Shown here: piece after piece, positions 1 to 11,584 of the stretch
Layout of the letters: each line of letters starts with the position of its first letter
How positions within the stretch are numbered: position 1 is the first letter of the stretch
Assembly (NCBI RefSeq): GCF_040802235.1
Contig: NC_133169.1
Span: forward strand, 45,453,034 to 45,517,033
Direction: 5' to 3'
Length of the DNA: 64,000 bases
Origin: Manis javanica
Lineage: Eukaryota > Chordata > Mammalia > Pholidota > Manidae
Notes under the pieces: model-generated
What the model was told of the DNA's origin: nothing
Seen by the model: only the letters and a program-made list of their open reading frames with translations
Database searches by the model: none
Position numbers and translations under genes: made by a program

Positions 1-2079
1 TTCATCCCACTGTCTTGCTCATTGTTCTCTCCTCACCCCTGGCCATTACTGGGGTGCTGGTCCCCTTTGGACAATGCTGCCCTGTTAGCTCCAACACCTC
101 CTCTCCAGGCTCTTTCCTTTTATACATTATGCTGTTTTTGGTTTGACATTTGACAAGATCACTTCAATATCAACTTTGAATATTGGTCATATAAAATATT
201 TCTGTGAAAAAGAAAAGAGGAGCTCTGTTGCTAGCTGCATCAATAGGTCACTTTATGAATCAATTCCAAAAGGGAAAAATATAAGAATAGGTAAAGCAAA
301 ATTCAATTCATGCGAGTAACAGATAACCTCAAGTTAAAATAAATACTAAAATAATGATTTTCACAAGGGGAATTAGTATGTAAAATTAATAAAATTAAAT
401 TTGTGCATGGTGAGCTGACATCGCCTTTCAAACACTCTAGGAAAGAGCATTTATTGTAGTACATATGTAAGATTTTCAAACTATATTAATTTTCTTATAA
501 TTGATAACTAATTCTATTTCTGGAAATCTTTAAATTAAACAGACACAAGTATAAGTAAATGCATGCCAAAGGTTTTTTCAATACTAAGAATTATAGTAAT
601 AAACTAACCAACATTAATGACATGTAATAAAACAATTGTTAAGTAACATTTGCCATGTGATGGAAGTGGATGCAGTCTTTGAAAATAAGGTAAGTTTTCC
701 TGTTTTTCTTTAAGCTTTTGGCATAGGATAACTAATAAAAAACAAGGTTAGGTGTGTACAGTAAGTATACACAGTACATAGTAAGGTATCAAAAATGAAA
801 ATCATAGGTATTTATTTAAGAAATGATTATAGTATATTTTGATGACCACCAATTTAATGTTTGTATTCATTATAAATAATAAATATAGACATGTGGATTG
901 TTGTTAAAAGTACAGAAGATAACTGAAGAATGTGGAGATGAAAGCTTTTATCATCATTAAGCTGTTTTTACTAGTACACTAAGCAGTTAACAGGGATCAT
1001 ATTTGAATGAAGCTATTATAAGAAAATATTTTCTTTTATAGTTATATATTTCTTTATTTTTCAAATAGTATATACTAAAATGTGATGTGTTCAGAATAAA
1101 TTTTCAAACAAAAATAATAAATATTAGGTGTCTATAAGCAACATTAAAATATTTCAAAAGTTAATCAACATTGGGTCTTAAAAGGAAAACATGTGAAGTG
1201 CTTGTTTCAACTGGAAATACCTATGAGAGAGAGAGAGAGAGCCAAAACAAGCTCCTTCTCTAATTCATCCCTAAAGTCTCATAAGCTACCATAATTAAGA
1301 CATACCAAAAATAACGGGAAAAGAGATAGAAAAAGAGAAGGAGGTGGGACGTGAAAAAACCATGGAATAATGTGTGCAATTGCTGCCTGGGTATTTAGAT
1401 AAAATGTCAGCAGCTAAAACTCTGCTCGAGGTGAATGTCAGCACGCAAATCAGTAAGTGGCATCCACTCGATGCTGATTTGATTCTCATCTGCCCTCTGC
1501 CCTCTGCCCGCGAGGCGACCTCTTCAGCACTTTCTTTCTCTGCACGTGGCTTCAAAGCTCCTCTCCGTGCTGGAGGTGCGCCGTCACTACCAACCTCTCA
1601 CCTACTTTGTCTCCACACACACTTGTTATTTTTCCTAATATGTCCTCCATATTTTGCACTACTGTATAGTTTAAAAGTGCATGATGCGAGACTCTTCTAA
1701 GAATATCAAACCAAAACCGATAGCAGAGAGTCTCACAAATGAGCATCAGTAAGTCTGCAAAGGTACCTCCGTAGAGGAATAATGAGGGGAGGGTGATACC
1801 CTCTTGGGTCGTGGGTGAAAACAAGAGGACACCCTGGTGGTGTTTGCGCTCTGGTGCGTCCCATTAGAAAGAGTGAAATCTGAAATCTGCTTCAAGGACA
1901 CAGAAGCAGAAGGCATTCCCTACCAAAAAATGTGTGTTGAGCAAAGTGCCCTTGACAACATGCTGAACAGCACAAAAGGAAGGCGCCCGTCCTGGCCCCA
2001 GCCCTGCTCCACCACGGCCAACCTCGTCACCTCCTTTCCCCAGAAAGTAATCCTTTGATGAACTGAAGTCTGCAGGACC
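1..2079. other. Upstream DNA without a recognised gene
   Basis: AT-rich non-coding DNA. A short (GA)n run lies at 1225-1241. The part from about 1300 to 2079 is more GC-balanced. A good 3' splice-site shape (pyrimidine tract ending in CAG at 2041-2043) lies 36 bases before the OR start at 2080, which fits the usual OR layout of untranslated first exons spliced to one coding exon. The short open frames here resemble no family I know. Confidence 0.5.
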
Positions 2080-2265
2080 ATGGGGGAACGCAACGACAGC
2101 TCTGAAAAGGGGTTTGTTCTGCTGGGATTTTCTGATCAGCCCCAGCTAGAGAGGATCCTTTTGGTCATAATTTTGCTCTCCTACATCTTTAACATTCTGG
2201 GGAACACAGCCATCATTTTGGTGTCTTGCCTGGAACCCAAACTCAACACACAAACATTACCTTGA
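2080..2265 (+). pseudogene. Olfactory receptor, family 2-like, 5' fragment cut by an L1
   Basis: The 61 codons have the start of a class II OR: an N-terminal N-D-S-S glycosylation site, then F-V-L-L-G-F-S-D with P-Q-L-E, then TM1 ending in L-G-N-T-A-I-I-L. That is the family 2 pattern. Olfactory receptors are seven-TM G-protein-coupled receptors of about 310 residues in sensory-neuron cilia. This one stops after residue 61, just before the expected P-M-Y-F-F-L-S motif, where sequence of the 3' half of an old L1 begins. I found no continuation of the receptor after the L1 (past about 4.0 kb), so the rest was deleted or lost. The ATG is in good context (ACCATGG). It is clearly a pseudogene; the subfamily cannot be set from so short a piece. 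Confidence 0.85.
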
Positions 2266-3377
2266 AATTGATTATAGACTTAAATGCTCCAAGAAATCCT
2301 AGCTCCTAGGAAAACCTAGGGAGAAAGACACTTGGTACCAACCTCGGCAATGATTACTTGGCTAAAACACCAAAAGAATAAACATGTGAGATATATGAAA
2401 CCAAAAAAATTTTGTACAGCAAAGGGAACAAACAAAGAATTAAAAGCATACATAATGGGAGAATGTTTTCAGTCCAGGTCCTTGATAAGAGGTTAATATC
2501 AAAAATACATGTCACTCATGTAACTCAATAACAAAAAAAAAAGTGAGCAATCCAATCAAAATATGGTCAGAAGACCTAACTAGACTTTTTTTTCCCAAAA
2601 AAGACCAAAAAATGGCAAGTAGATATATAAAAATGGGCTCCACATCACTATTAATCAGTCAAATGTAAATCAAAACTAAAATGAGATATCACATCACACC
2701 TGTTCGGGTGGCTCTTATCAATAAGCGTTGACAGTGATGCAGAGAAAATGGAAATCATATAACCTGGAATGTAAATTGGTACAGGAATCATGGGAAACAG
2801 TGTGGTAGTTCCTCAACAAGTAAGAATAGAGTTGCCATATGATGCGGCAATCCCACTTCTGGGCATGTATCAAATGGGGTCAAACACAGAATCTTGAGAA
2901 GATAGCTGCACATCTGTGTTTGTTGCAACACTATTTTCAATAGTCAAGATATGGAAATGACCTTAATTTCTTTCACGTATGCATGAATAAAGAAAAAAAT
3001 ATATTTATACACATTTAATGTAATATTTCTTAGTCTTAAATGTGAAAGAAATCCTGCCAATTGCAACATGTATGAGCTTGGAAAGAATTATGGTGTGTGA
3101 AATAGGCCAGAAAGAGCGAGACTGATACTGCATAGTGTCATGTATATGTGGATTATAAATTAAAATAAAAAAGCTGAGTTCAAAGAAATGGAGATTATAA
3201 TGGTGGTTGCCACAGACTGTGGGGAGGCAAGAATGGCAAAATGTAACAAGGGGAATAACTTTTTAATTGTAAGAAGAGTAAGTTCCTAGGATCTAATACA
3301 TGATATATTAAGTAATAATGTATTGTATATTTGAAAATTACTAAAACTAAGCTTAAGATTTCTTACCACACACACAT

Positions 3378-3777
3378 TGTCTTGCCAATGGGTTTAGACC
3401 CTGGCAAGTTCACTATGGGTTCTATGTGACCAAAGAAATGACAGTAGAACATTCTTGGGGTGAAAGGGTTATACCCAACTTTATTTCCATGGTGGCAGGT
3501 CAATCACTAAAGTCCCGTCCACTCCGAGCGAGTCTGCACACAGCAAGCTGGTCTCTGCCTCTGGGCCTCTCTGCCTGCACAGCCATCCTCTGGGCCTCTG
3601 TCCTCAGCACTACCACACTCCAGCCTCTGCTCTGCTTTCCTGCAGCCTTGCAGCCATGCCACCATGCAGCCCAGAGCACTGAGCAGGGCTCTCTATATAG
3701 AGTCAGTAATGATGCATTGCCCACACGTGTGTAGTGAGCTAGCGAACCAGGGCCAGGTGAGAATCCTGGCCACAGCA
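3378..3777 (-). mobile_element. Probable solo LTR nested in the L1 3' UTR
   Basis: A 400-base, GC-richer block interrupts the L1 3' UTR. On the minus strand it begins TGCTGTGGCC (ending at 3777) and ends AAGACA (3378), the TG...CA ends of a retroviral LTR. It carries a minus-strand AATAAA (3480-3485) and a TATATAG-like box near 3693-3700. No coding DNA or second LTR adjoins it, so a solo LTR is the simplest reading. I could not match a target-site duplication, and the TATA-like box lies only about 80 bases from the 5' end, so the family and exact edges are uncertain. Confidence 0.55.
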
Positions 3778-3865
3778 ACTTTCATTTTATCCAGACACAT
3801 GTAAACACACACACACAATTAACTGTGTGAGGTGAAGGTGTTAATTATCTTGACCAGAATATAAT

Positions 3866-3884
3866 TTATTTATTTATGTATGTA

Positions 3885-3970
<86 letters not shown>
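3866..3970 (+). repeat. Compound microsatellite (TATT/TATG)n-(TA)n-(TG)n
   Basis: A run of TTTA/TATG tetramers passes into about 20 TA units and then about 18 TG units. It sits inside the L1 3' UTR, where L1M elements normally have a short AT-rich 'tatacatata' stretch, so it probably grew from that seed. It should be highly variable in length. Confidence 0.95.
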
Positions 3971-3971
<1 letters not shown>

Positions 3972-4015
3972 TCACATTGTGCTACTTTAAAAACATAGTC
4001 ATATTTGTCAATTAT

Positions 4016-4889
4016 TTCACAGTATTTTAATACAATAGAAAAAGATGCTTAGTCAATTAAAATATTCTTCAATGCTATCTTCATATCATCATGTTCTAGT
4101 TTAATATTTATTCACATGAACTTTTCTCTTTGAGAAGACAAATCCAAGTTTCCTTTTGAGATAGTCCTTTTGTTCCTTGCATATACTGTTTATTCTATTT
4201 ATTCTTTTTTTTCCTCTTATTTTGTTTTGATATCCATCTTTTTTACTTAAGAAGTTTTTTTCATAAGATAGTTGATCCCTGCCTCTCTACATTTGGGAAG
4301 ATCTCTGGACCAGAGTGAGTCATAATAACTGGTGAACTTCACTAAACTATGATTGAAATGATTCATTCACTTGGGAAACCCTAAATGTGAGTATCTACAG
4401 GTATTTTATTTGGGATGGCCCGTTTTCTCTGAAAAGATTGAAGGGCTGGTAACTGGCTCCCTGCACCAACAGTCCAAGTGGGGACATGGAGCTGGGATGC
4501 CTCACAATCTGTTGTGTTCATTCAGTATTTACCATGTGCTCTGCCTGCTTTTCCAGTTCCAGAGCCCTAGGTGTTCAGCATCTCTGTAAAGTAAAATGGA
4601 AGTGTTGTGCCAGTTGGCAGAGGCATAGTCAGCCTCATGAAGTGGGTGTGAGGATATCAGTTCAATGGCCTGATACACAGATTTGCAGCCAAGCTTCTTG
4701 TTTCGGTCCACTTGCTCATTAGCTCTCCCACCGCCAGCCTAATCATTTCCTTTCTTAGCTCTCCTAAATTAAATATGGGTTATCTTTTTGCTTTCCAGCT
4801 TTTCTCAAAAAGCTCCCAGTTTCTCAGTCCTTAGGTATTTATGCATGAATAGTTCTTCAGTCAGTGGTTAATTAACATGTCTAAAACAA
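4016..4889. other. No recognised gene
   Basis: AT-rich to mixed sequence. Short open frames at 4371-4722 overlap on both strands and show no family signature. Nothing else recognised. Confidence 0.4.
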
Positions 4890-5290
4890 AAATCTGAAAA
4901 TGTATTTTTAATTGATTTTTCTCTTACTCTTAAATGATGGTTTACCAGGTTTAGAGTTCAGAACTAATGGCTCTATTGCCTGGACATTTTCCTTTGAGAT
5001 TTCCTTTCTGGCCCATGGCCAAGTAGAAAAATGTTGTTTAATTTCTGTGTTTATAGGCTTTCCTAAAAATATGTAGTTGAGTTCCTGTGTTGTTATATTA
5101 TTATAAGAAAACACACTCTGTAGCATTTCAATGCTTTCAAATGTATGTAGGTTTTTTTATGCCCTTGTGTGAAGTCAATAATGAATAATATTTCTGGATG
5201 CTTGAAAACAATGTATATTCTCTTGTTGAGTGGTGTCTTCTATGTCTCACAGACTGTGTAATGACATGGCTGCCTTTTTATATTTTTATT
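4890..5290 (-). mobile_element. Old L1 ORF2 fragment (endonuclease to RT linker region)
   Basis: The minus strand corresponds to the part of L1 ORF2 just after the endonuclease active-site region. The plus-strand phrase around 5190-5250 ('ggatgcttgaaaacaatgta', 'gtggtgtcttctat') matches the same region of the better-preserved L1s here (for example near 21360-21420). Many stops and indels; edges approximate. Confidence 0.6.
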
Positions 5291-6997
5291 CAGAGTTAGT
5301 ATCCAAATTTTTGAGTCATTAGTAAGTAAAGTTCAGTGCCAGTTTGCATAAGGGTACTGGGGTGCATTGCTAACTGGAATTATGTCTTAAAATATTAAAC
5401 AAACTCCATCGGTTGAGCAAGTACAACCTTTGTGTGTGCCCTTTGCTGTGACTCAGTATATGCACAAGGATGCATGCTGTTCAAAACACCAATTCATACA
5501 GCTAATAAGAACGACAGGGAGCAACCAATTAATGGAGGATAAAATGGTTTAAAATAGAAAGAAGTGTAATAAATAATAAAGTTTATTTCAAAGAAGGACT
5601 TGATCAGATACTGGGGTGAAAAAAGTAAAGCAATAGAGGAACTATAAGAGAAAAGAAACAGTAAACACACAGCTACAGCTTCGCTGGGTCACCCAACGGT
5701 GTAACAAGTATTTTCCTCAATTCTTCCTTCTGTGAAGTTTTATTAACCTGTTGATGAAATGCCCTGTCCATGCAAAAGTTCTGAGAAAGGAACTCCGGCT
5801 TGACTCCACAGCATAGCACACAAATATTCCCCTCCCCTCATCTTCAGGCAACACCTTCTGCTGAGACTCTTGCTTTTATGCATGTGATATCATTCCACTG
5901 TTCACCAACACCCAGGTCTGCTCTACTGAAACTAACACTTGGTAATGACACCTAGTAACCACTGCAAGACTCTGGGATAAGCCAGAAAATGGGTATGTCC
6001 TATAATTTATTTACATGGGTGGTATCTTAGGTATTTCTAATACCACAGAGGTCTAGAAAATGTTCAGTAAACCTTTAAGGAAATTTCCAAGTCAATCATT
6101 GTGCTAACCTGCTGAGAGCACACTTTATACCTGAGTTGCATTTATAAAAACTCAGTTGAATTTAGGCAAATTTGTGTTTATGCAAATTCACAACAAAGGA
6201 CATAGAGAATTCATGAGTCACATATCTTTGCTTTTTCCTACATTGTGTTATTATAAAATGGCCCTAGTTTATGTAAGTAGAAGAAAATATTTACCTAAAT
6301 ACATAACATATTTATAATCACGTAGAAATTAAGTTTGGATTAAATATACACACTTCTTTGTGTCATAGGATAAGATGTCCACACTCCTTCTGGTCCCACA
6401 TAGGAAGTGAAGATCAGAGGCACTTCCTTGTCATGGTTCACCTTCTGGAAATTCCAGATAGAAGAATATTGTACCGCATTTGCAGGTGGCATTCCTCATT
6501 TTAACCGACATGTCATCCTCGCAGTCAAATTACCATGGAAAGACTGCATAGGTAATAAAGACTTAGACTAATTAGGGGGAAATTTTCCCCCATTCAGGCT
6601 CATGGAGAAAAGTCCATAACATAAATATTCCTCATATTTTTATTTAAACACACACATATAATAGATCATTAATAATTTATTGAAAAGGCATATTTTAATA
6701 AATTAAAAATTGTTCATCCCATGCTGCTTATGTTTACAAAATAATAGTAGTAATTCTTTAAACATTAACTGAAAATAGTAATTTCTCAGTGACAAATATA
6801 TTTTAAACACAGTACATGGAAAAAACTGATACTACATTTATACACATTTTCTTAACCATAATGCAACTTTAAAATACAGGAATAAAGAATAATACATTAA
6901 GTACTTCCTCTGAGATAAACATACCTGTTTATATGATGATTGAAAGAGTTATTTATGTAAAATGAGTGATGCCATGATTTAAAACATTTGCTCTAGT
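5291..6997. other. No recognised gene; 3' flank of the intact OR
   Basis: Mixed sequence with a slightly GC-richer patch at about 5660-6000, then AT-rich DNA up to the OR stop codon. It may include the 3' UTR of the minus-strand OR: several AATAAA-type signals on that strand are possible in such AT-rich DNA, but none can be singled out. Confidence 0.4.
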
Positions 6998-7951
6998 TCA
7001 AAATATCACATTCCTCTTTCCCCTCATGCTGCCCCCCTTCCTCAGGAGTCTTTGCAGGGCCCCCTTCACCTCTTTGTTCCGCAGGGTGTAGATGAGGGGG
7101 TTCAGCAGTGGTGTAACCACTGTGAAGAAGAAGGTGAAGAACTTGCCATGTTTTGAAGCAAGTTGGTTCTCAGGGTCTGTGTACACCATGGCCACCGTCC
7201 CATATAAAATGAAGACCACAGTGAGGTGGGAGGAGCAGGTGGTGATGGCCTTCTGCCTTCCCTCCTCAGACTGGATTTTCCCCAGGGCTTGAGCTATGAA
7301 GCTATAGGAAGTCAGGATCAACCCCACTGGCACGACGGTGAAGAGGAGAGCAGAGATGGTCATCTGCAACCCACTGGCTGAGGTGTCTGTGCACGCCAGG
7401 CGTATGAGGGCAGGCACCTGACACAGGAAGTCATCCAGGCGGTGGTGGGCGCAGAAGGGCAGCTGGAATGTGATGGGGGTTTGGGTCACAGATTCCAGCA
7501 GGCCGCACAGCCAGGCCGTGAGCACCAGCTTCCAGCACAGTGGACGGTTCATGATGACGGTGTAGTGCAGGGGCCGGCAGATAGCGACGTAGCGGTCAAA
7601 GGCCATCACCACCAGCATGACGCCTTCTGTGGCCCCAAGACAGAGCAACACACAGACTTGGAGGACACAGCCTGTGTAGGTGATGGTCTTGTCTGGCCCC
7701 CACAGGTTGGACAACATCTGTGGCACAGCATTTGTGGAAAAGCAAAGATCCAGGAAGGAGAGATTGCTGAGGAAGAAGTACATGGGGGTGGAGAGAAGAG
7801 GGTCCACGCAGGAGAGCAGGATGATGGCTGAGTTGGAGAGGACGACCATGGTGTACAAGAGGATCACAGCCCAGAAGAGAACCATTTCCACCTGAGGCCA
7901 CTCAGAGCAGCCCAGAAGGATGAAGCCCCCGGGGAAACTATTATTGGCCAT
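6998..7951 (-). CDS. Intact olfactory receptor, class II, family 2-like (317 aa)
   Basis: A complete single-exon odorant receptor, a seven-TM GPCR that would couple to the olfactory G protein in sensory cilia. Visible marks: N-glycosylation site N3-N-S5; TM1 to residue 46; P-M-Y-F-F-L-S at 56-62; Cys95 for the TM3-ECL2 disulfide; M-A-F-D-R-Y-V-A-I-C at 116-125; ECL2 cysteines 167, 177 and 187; S-Y at 215-216 in TM5; K-A-I-T-T-C-S-S-H-L at 234-243 (TM6); P-L-L-N-P-L-I-Y-T-L-R-N at 281-292 (TM7); then a short basic tail. Length is normal. The first ATG fits the family start, six residues before G-G-F-I-L-L-G. Odd point: the near-universal Gly-Asn of TM1 is Ser39-Asn40. ECL2 wording recalls the OR2H group, but I do not assign a symbol. 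The pseudogene at 36771-37750 is a close paralogue in the opposite orientation. No inactivating change was seen. Confidence 0.93.
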   Translation of the reverse strand: MANNSFPGGFILLGCSEWPQVEMVLFWAVILLYTMVVLSNSAIILLSCVDPLLSTPMYFFLSNLSFLDLCFSTNAVPQMLSNLWGPDKTITYTGCVLQVCVLLCLGATEGVMLVVMAFDRYVAICRPLHYTVIMNRPLCWKLVLTAWLCGLLESVTQTPITFQLPFCAHHRLDDFLCQVPALIRLACTDTSASGLQMTISALLFTVVPVGLILTSYSFIAQALGKIQSEEGRQKAITTCSSHLTVVFILYGTVAMVYTDPENQLASKHGKFFTFFFTVVTPLLNPLIYTLRNKEVKGALQRLLRKGGSMRGKRNVIF

Positions 7952-9739
7952 TCCTTTGGGGTTTGGACAGAACTACGAGTAATATGTGAATGGATGTTGT
8001 AGAAAGGCTAGCCTGCCATTTACTCAGAGTGCAAGCGTTAGCAGCATTACTGGGGGTCTTGGAACATGGGATACATAGTGGGGGAGTTTCCTTAAAATAA
8101 ATCTATGGGACACACTCTGACTCCATAATGTTTTGATTTTTACATGAAAAGGGTATATAAGGAGCAGCCTTTTGGATTCATCTCAGGAACCTATAATCAC
8201 AAAGTCCTTAATAGATAAGATAATTACCTTAGATCCCCCCAGGTTCTCTCAACGCTGTGAATCCAATGGCTCTATAACATATTTCAGATGAAATATTAAA
8301 CTTAAAATTTCATCTTTGGAATGTATAGTCCCTCGGTGTAGCAGAGCATTATTTACATTGTTCGGCGATGTGAACAGGAACACGTGAAGTGGGAATTATC
8401 CCTGGAACAAGGCACTTCCGCTCTCCATGCAGACTCTCAGCCAGAGCCCCAGCTCCTGAGCCATTCCCTGCATGCCTGAGGAGCCAACGTGGCACGGGGG
8501 TGCACCAGGTCTCAGATGCAGCATCCTAAGGTGGACACCTGGTTCCTTCATCTTAACTGAAGTAATTCAAATTACTGTATGTAAATAAAAAGTCCCAAGT
8601 CAATATTCTCATCAAGGAAATTGATGTAATAATGCCCACCTTAGGGGATTCAAGCCAAAATGATAGGGATGACGGTGTAATAGTGCCTGCTACTTTTTAG
8701 CACAAAATGCCACCAAACAGTATAAAAGTACTGAAATGAAAGCATTATGAAAGCTGTCTAATTCTTGCTCCACAAATGTCCGTTAGTATTAAAAACACAG
8801 AAACACAGTCTGGTGCTGAGGATGTGCACCTCTTACAGAAAGTCCAGGTGGCTGTGGCTAAGCAAGAGGCTGTGCCCAGATTTGGGGAGATAGGTCACAA
8901 TCGCACTCTATGCTAAGTTCCCAGGACTATGCATGAGTTCATTTCATTTCTTCACTGCACTTGAAAATTAACCACAGAATATCCAGTTTGTTCCATCAAC
9001 CTGTATCATGTCTATAATACTTTCAGTGTCCACAGAGTTTATTCCAGGCACTTACCTTTACCTGGCTCAGAATGTGATATTGCTTTAAAAGTTGCATTTA
9101 GAAAAGAATGTCCTAGTTTATCATCTTGATTTTTGTATTGAAAAGATACCACAGTATCACTTTTCTTTATGTAAAGAAAAAGTGAATTTGAATCAATGGT
9201 ATTACTTATTTTTTACTAAAATTCTTTGAATTACTTTTTAAAGATTAGGGTGTCACACTAAATGCTTTTTATCAGAACAATAGGGAATTTAACATATATA
9301 TGAAACAAAAGAAGAAATAAACCAATCTCTAATCCCACCATCAAGTATATTTACTTTGGTTTCTTATTTTAAATATATATTTTAATAGATAAATGTGCAT
9401 AAATATATAATATATAAAATATGTTAGAAGTAGAATACTTTAAACTGCTTATAGCTATACTTTTACCTAAAGAGTAAAATTATGCACCATAATCTTATGT
9501 CTTCTTTAATTATTTTTTGAACTATCACTCTTTTAAATTAATTTAAATCTCCATAGTATTTTATATTGGTACCATAATTTATATAAAGTGTTCTATTAAA
9601 TGTAAGCTTCATAGAAGTTTTTGATAACATAAAATAACCCTAGAATGAGTATACATTCTTTACTCTGACTAACAACACACTTTTAAAAATAAGACAGTAC
9701 TGTCACATTCAGATTTCAGATGCTTTACATGAAGGATCT
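7952..9739. other. 5' flank of the intact OR; no other gene recognised
   Basis: This should hold the promoter and untranslated exon(s) of the minus-strand OR, because OR genes usually have 5' non-coding exons 1-10 kb away. I could not identify a convincing promoter or donor site by eye. The block at about 8360-8560 is GC-richer. The rest is AT-rich. Confidence 0.4.
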
Positions 9740-9965
9740 ACTCTGATCTCAGTCATGCTATAAATTAGTCACAGGGATGAACGTACAGCATAGAGAATAT
9801 AGTCAGTAGTTCTGAACATCTTTCTTGATTGACAGTGAGTACACTAGTTTGGGTTAGCATTTAATAATGCATGTAACTGTCAAATCAATTCGTTGTATAC
9901 TTGAAACCAATACAGTACTGTATATCAACTATACTTCAATAAAAATAAGTACATCAAACACGTAA
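9740..9965 (+). mobile_element. L1 3' UTR end, plus strand
   Basis: The sequence runs 'agcatagagaatatagtcag', 'gttgtatacttgaaaccaat' and 'tatatcaactatacttcaat' followed by AAAAATAAG. This is the terminal L1 3' UTR with a degenerate AATAAA and tail near 9940-9950. It is heavily 5'-truncated, with no ORF2 left. Related ends occur at 14430-14945 on the same strand, and as reverse complements near 24245 and 48450. Confidence 0.8.
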
Positions 9966-11584
9966 AACGAATCTACCCTGATCTACCACAGAAGACAGTT
10001 TTGCTCTTTTATCATTCTCACAATCATTGCAATCATAATTTTTCTTACACATGATTCATCTTGTAAAAGCATCCTATTGTAGGTGTAATTTGCATTTTTA
10101 ATCGATGATGAATTTGTTTCTGTAAATTTTTCATCAAAATGTTTGTGGTATTTATTAACTTGGTATGTTAATCTTTTTCTGTTAAGACATAAGGTGTTAT
10201 TCCTTTGCTTTTAATATAAATTTCAAATAAATTCCATTAGTTTAAACATGTTTTCAATTGTCGTTCCTCTTATTATTCTCTTTAGATTTTCAAAAAAATT
10301 TTAAATCTTAGGTTATTTTCCATGGTACCATCTTCATCTATCTGTTTGCTTTGTTATTTTCAAGTTTCATTTTCTGCAACTAAACCTTTAATCTGTATGA
10401 CATTTTAAAATGTGAAACTAAGTTTTCATTCTAATTTATCTTACCAGAATATTTCACTGAAAATTCTTTCTCAGTTCACCCGAACAAAATGGCAAATCAC
10501 AGCTTTTTTTTTTACCAAGAACTCTGCCACCATTACATCAGGAGCCACACATTCCATTGTCAAGGCTGTGGCCAAAAATTAATGGAACTTTTACGGGACT
10601 ACTCTCTCATTTCTCTCTCTCTCTCTTATATTCATCAAATTACATCATTAAAAACTTTCTTTGATGACACTAGTAATACCTAATACATCATTCAATATGG
10701 AGATTAGTCCTAAAATAGACAAAAAATTCCTAAGGCTGAAAGTAATACTTACTACATAGTTTGATATGTAGATTAACTCAATAGTCAATAAGTTCCTTAA
10801 GGCTGACCCCGTCAGCCTTAACACATATAAAGATTAGTACATATAAAGTACCCAAAGATGTGAAATCATTAAACTCTAGAGTTTATTTTAAAATATGTTA
10901 TACTAAAAAAGTTCATTAATTATTACTTTATTCCTTTTAATATGAAGAATTTTACAAATTCACTGTTGTGATATGAAAAAATGAAATAGTATACAGTAAC
11001 ATTTCTGCAACAAAACAGTAAAATATTTGAGTCCACATGGGTTTAACATACAGATTCCACATAAATTACAGAGGAGGATCCTGTGGCTGAAAGAATACAC
11101 TCATTTCTGCATCTGAAATACATCATCTTTCACAAAGTTCCAAAGAAATTTCAGCAGTTTCCTCGAAGGAAAAAGGAAATGTTTTTCCTTTTGAATTTAT
11201 GAAAGTCTGATTCTTTTGTATCCCTTAATTTTGTAACTGTTACACCTCAGATAAGTAGCTTACCTGGGTTGAAAAATAGGTCACTGTCTGACTCTGGAAA
11301 TAGAAGGCAGCCTCCCTGGGTGCCATCTGGAGAACTTTCTTGCCTTGAGTACCTAACCTTCAGTAACTCCTCAGTTAAATACACAGCACTGTGCAGCCAT
11401 CAGCAGGTGTGAGTAAAGGGAGAGACACGTTTTTTTTCTTCTGTGGAAAGAGCACCAGAGCGCAGGGGCAGCATGCCATCTCAGGGGGTCCCTGGAGCCT
11501 GGTCGTTGCAGGTAACTAGGTGCAAGTCTGGATAATTTTCAAAAGCTCATGAAATGAGAAAAAGCTTCCCTTTCTACAGTCTTA
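9966..11584. other. No recognised gene
   Basis: AT-rich DNA with a short (TC)n run near 10609-10626. A perfect hairpin at 10797-10821 is listed separately. A GC-richer patch lies at about 11270-11520. Nothing coding recognised. Confidence 0.4.
10797..10821. repeat. Perfect 11-bp inverted repeat with 3-base loop
   Basis: Arms TTAAGGCTGAC (10797-10807) and GTCAGCCTTAA (10811-10821) are exact reverse complements around a CCC loop. Variants of the arm ('aaggctgaaagt') occur nearby at about 10731, and 'agtaatactt' and 'gtagatta' phrases are also repeated around here. The hairpin may therefore come from a small local inverted duplication. No function can be assigned. Confidence 0.75.

Larger units (their letters stand above)
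2266..4015 (+). mobile_element. Old L1 3' fragment inserted in the OR, itself interrupted
   Basis: From 2266 the plus strand reads as a decayed L1 ORF2 C-terminal region: a cell of 'aactcaataacaaaa', 'gagatatcacatcacacctg' and 'tgtaaattggtacagg' phrases in L1 order. The 3' UTR follows, with 'gtattgtatatttgaaaatt' and a CA-rich stretch at about 3366-3376. L1 3' UTR sequence resumes after the LTR at about 3805 (CA repeat, then 'gtgtgaggtgaaggtgttaa') and ends near 4015 ('ttcacattgtgctacttta'). ORF2 is full of stops. The pattern is that of the old mammalian L1M group. It disrupts the receptor fragment at 2080-2265. Confidence 0.8.

Noticed and set aside
3426-3734. A 102-codon plus-strand frame
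   Set aside because: Lies wholly inside the solo LTR with an overlapping frame on the other strand; no family resemblance.
3373-3782. Target-site duplication of the solo LTR
   Set aside because: The five bases on either side (CACAT and ACTTT) do not match.
7442-7831. A 129-codon plus-strand frame and neighbours
   Set aside because: Antisense to the intact OR, whose minus-strand frame carries every family motif.
6998-7951. Assigning a specific gene symbol to the intact OR
   Set aside because: Motifs fit family 2 and some OR2H wording, but subfamily assignment needs a phylogeny I cannot run.
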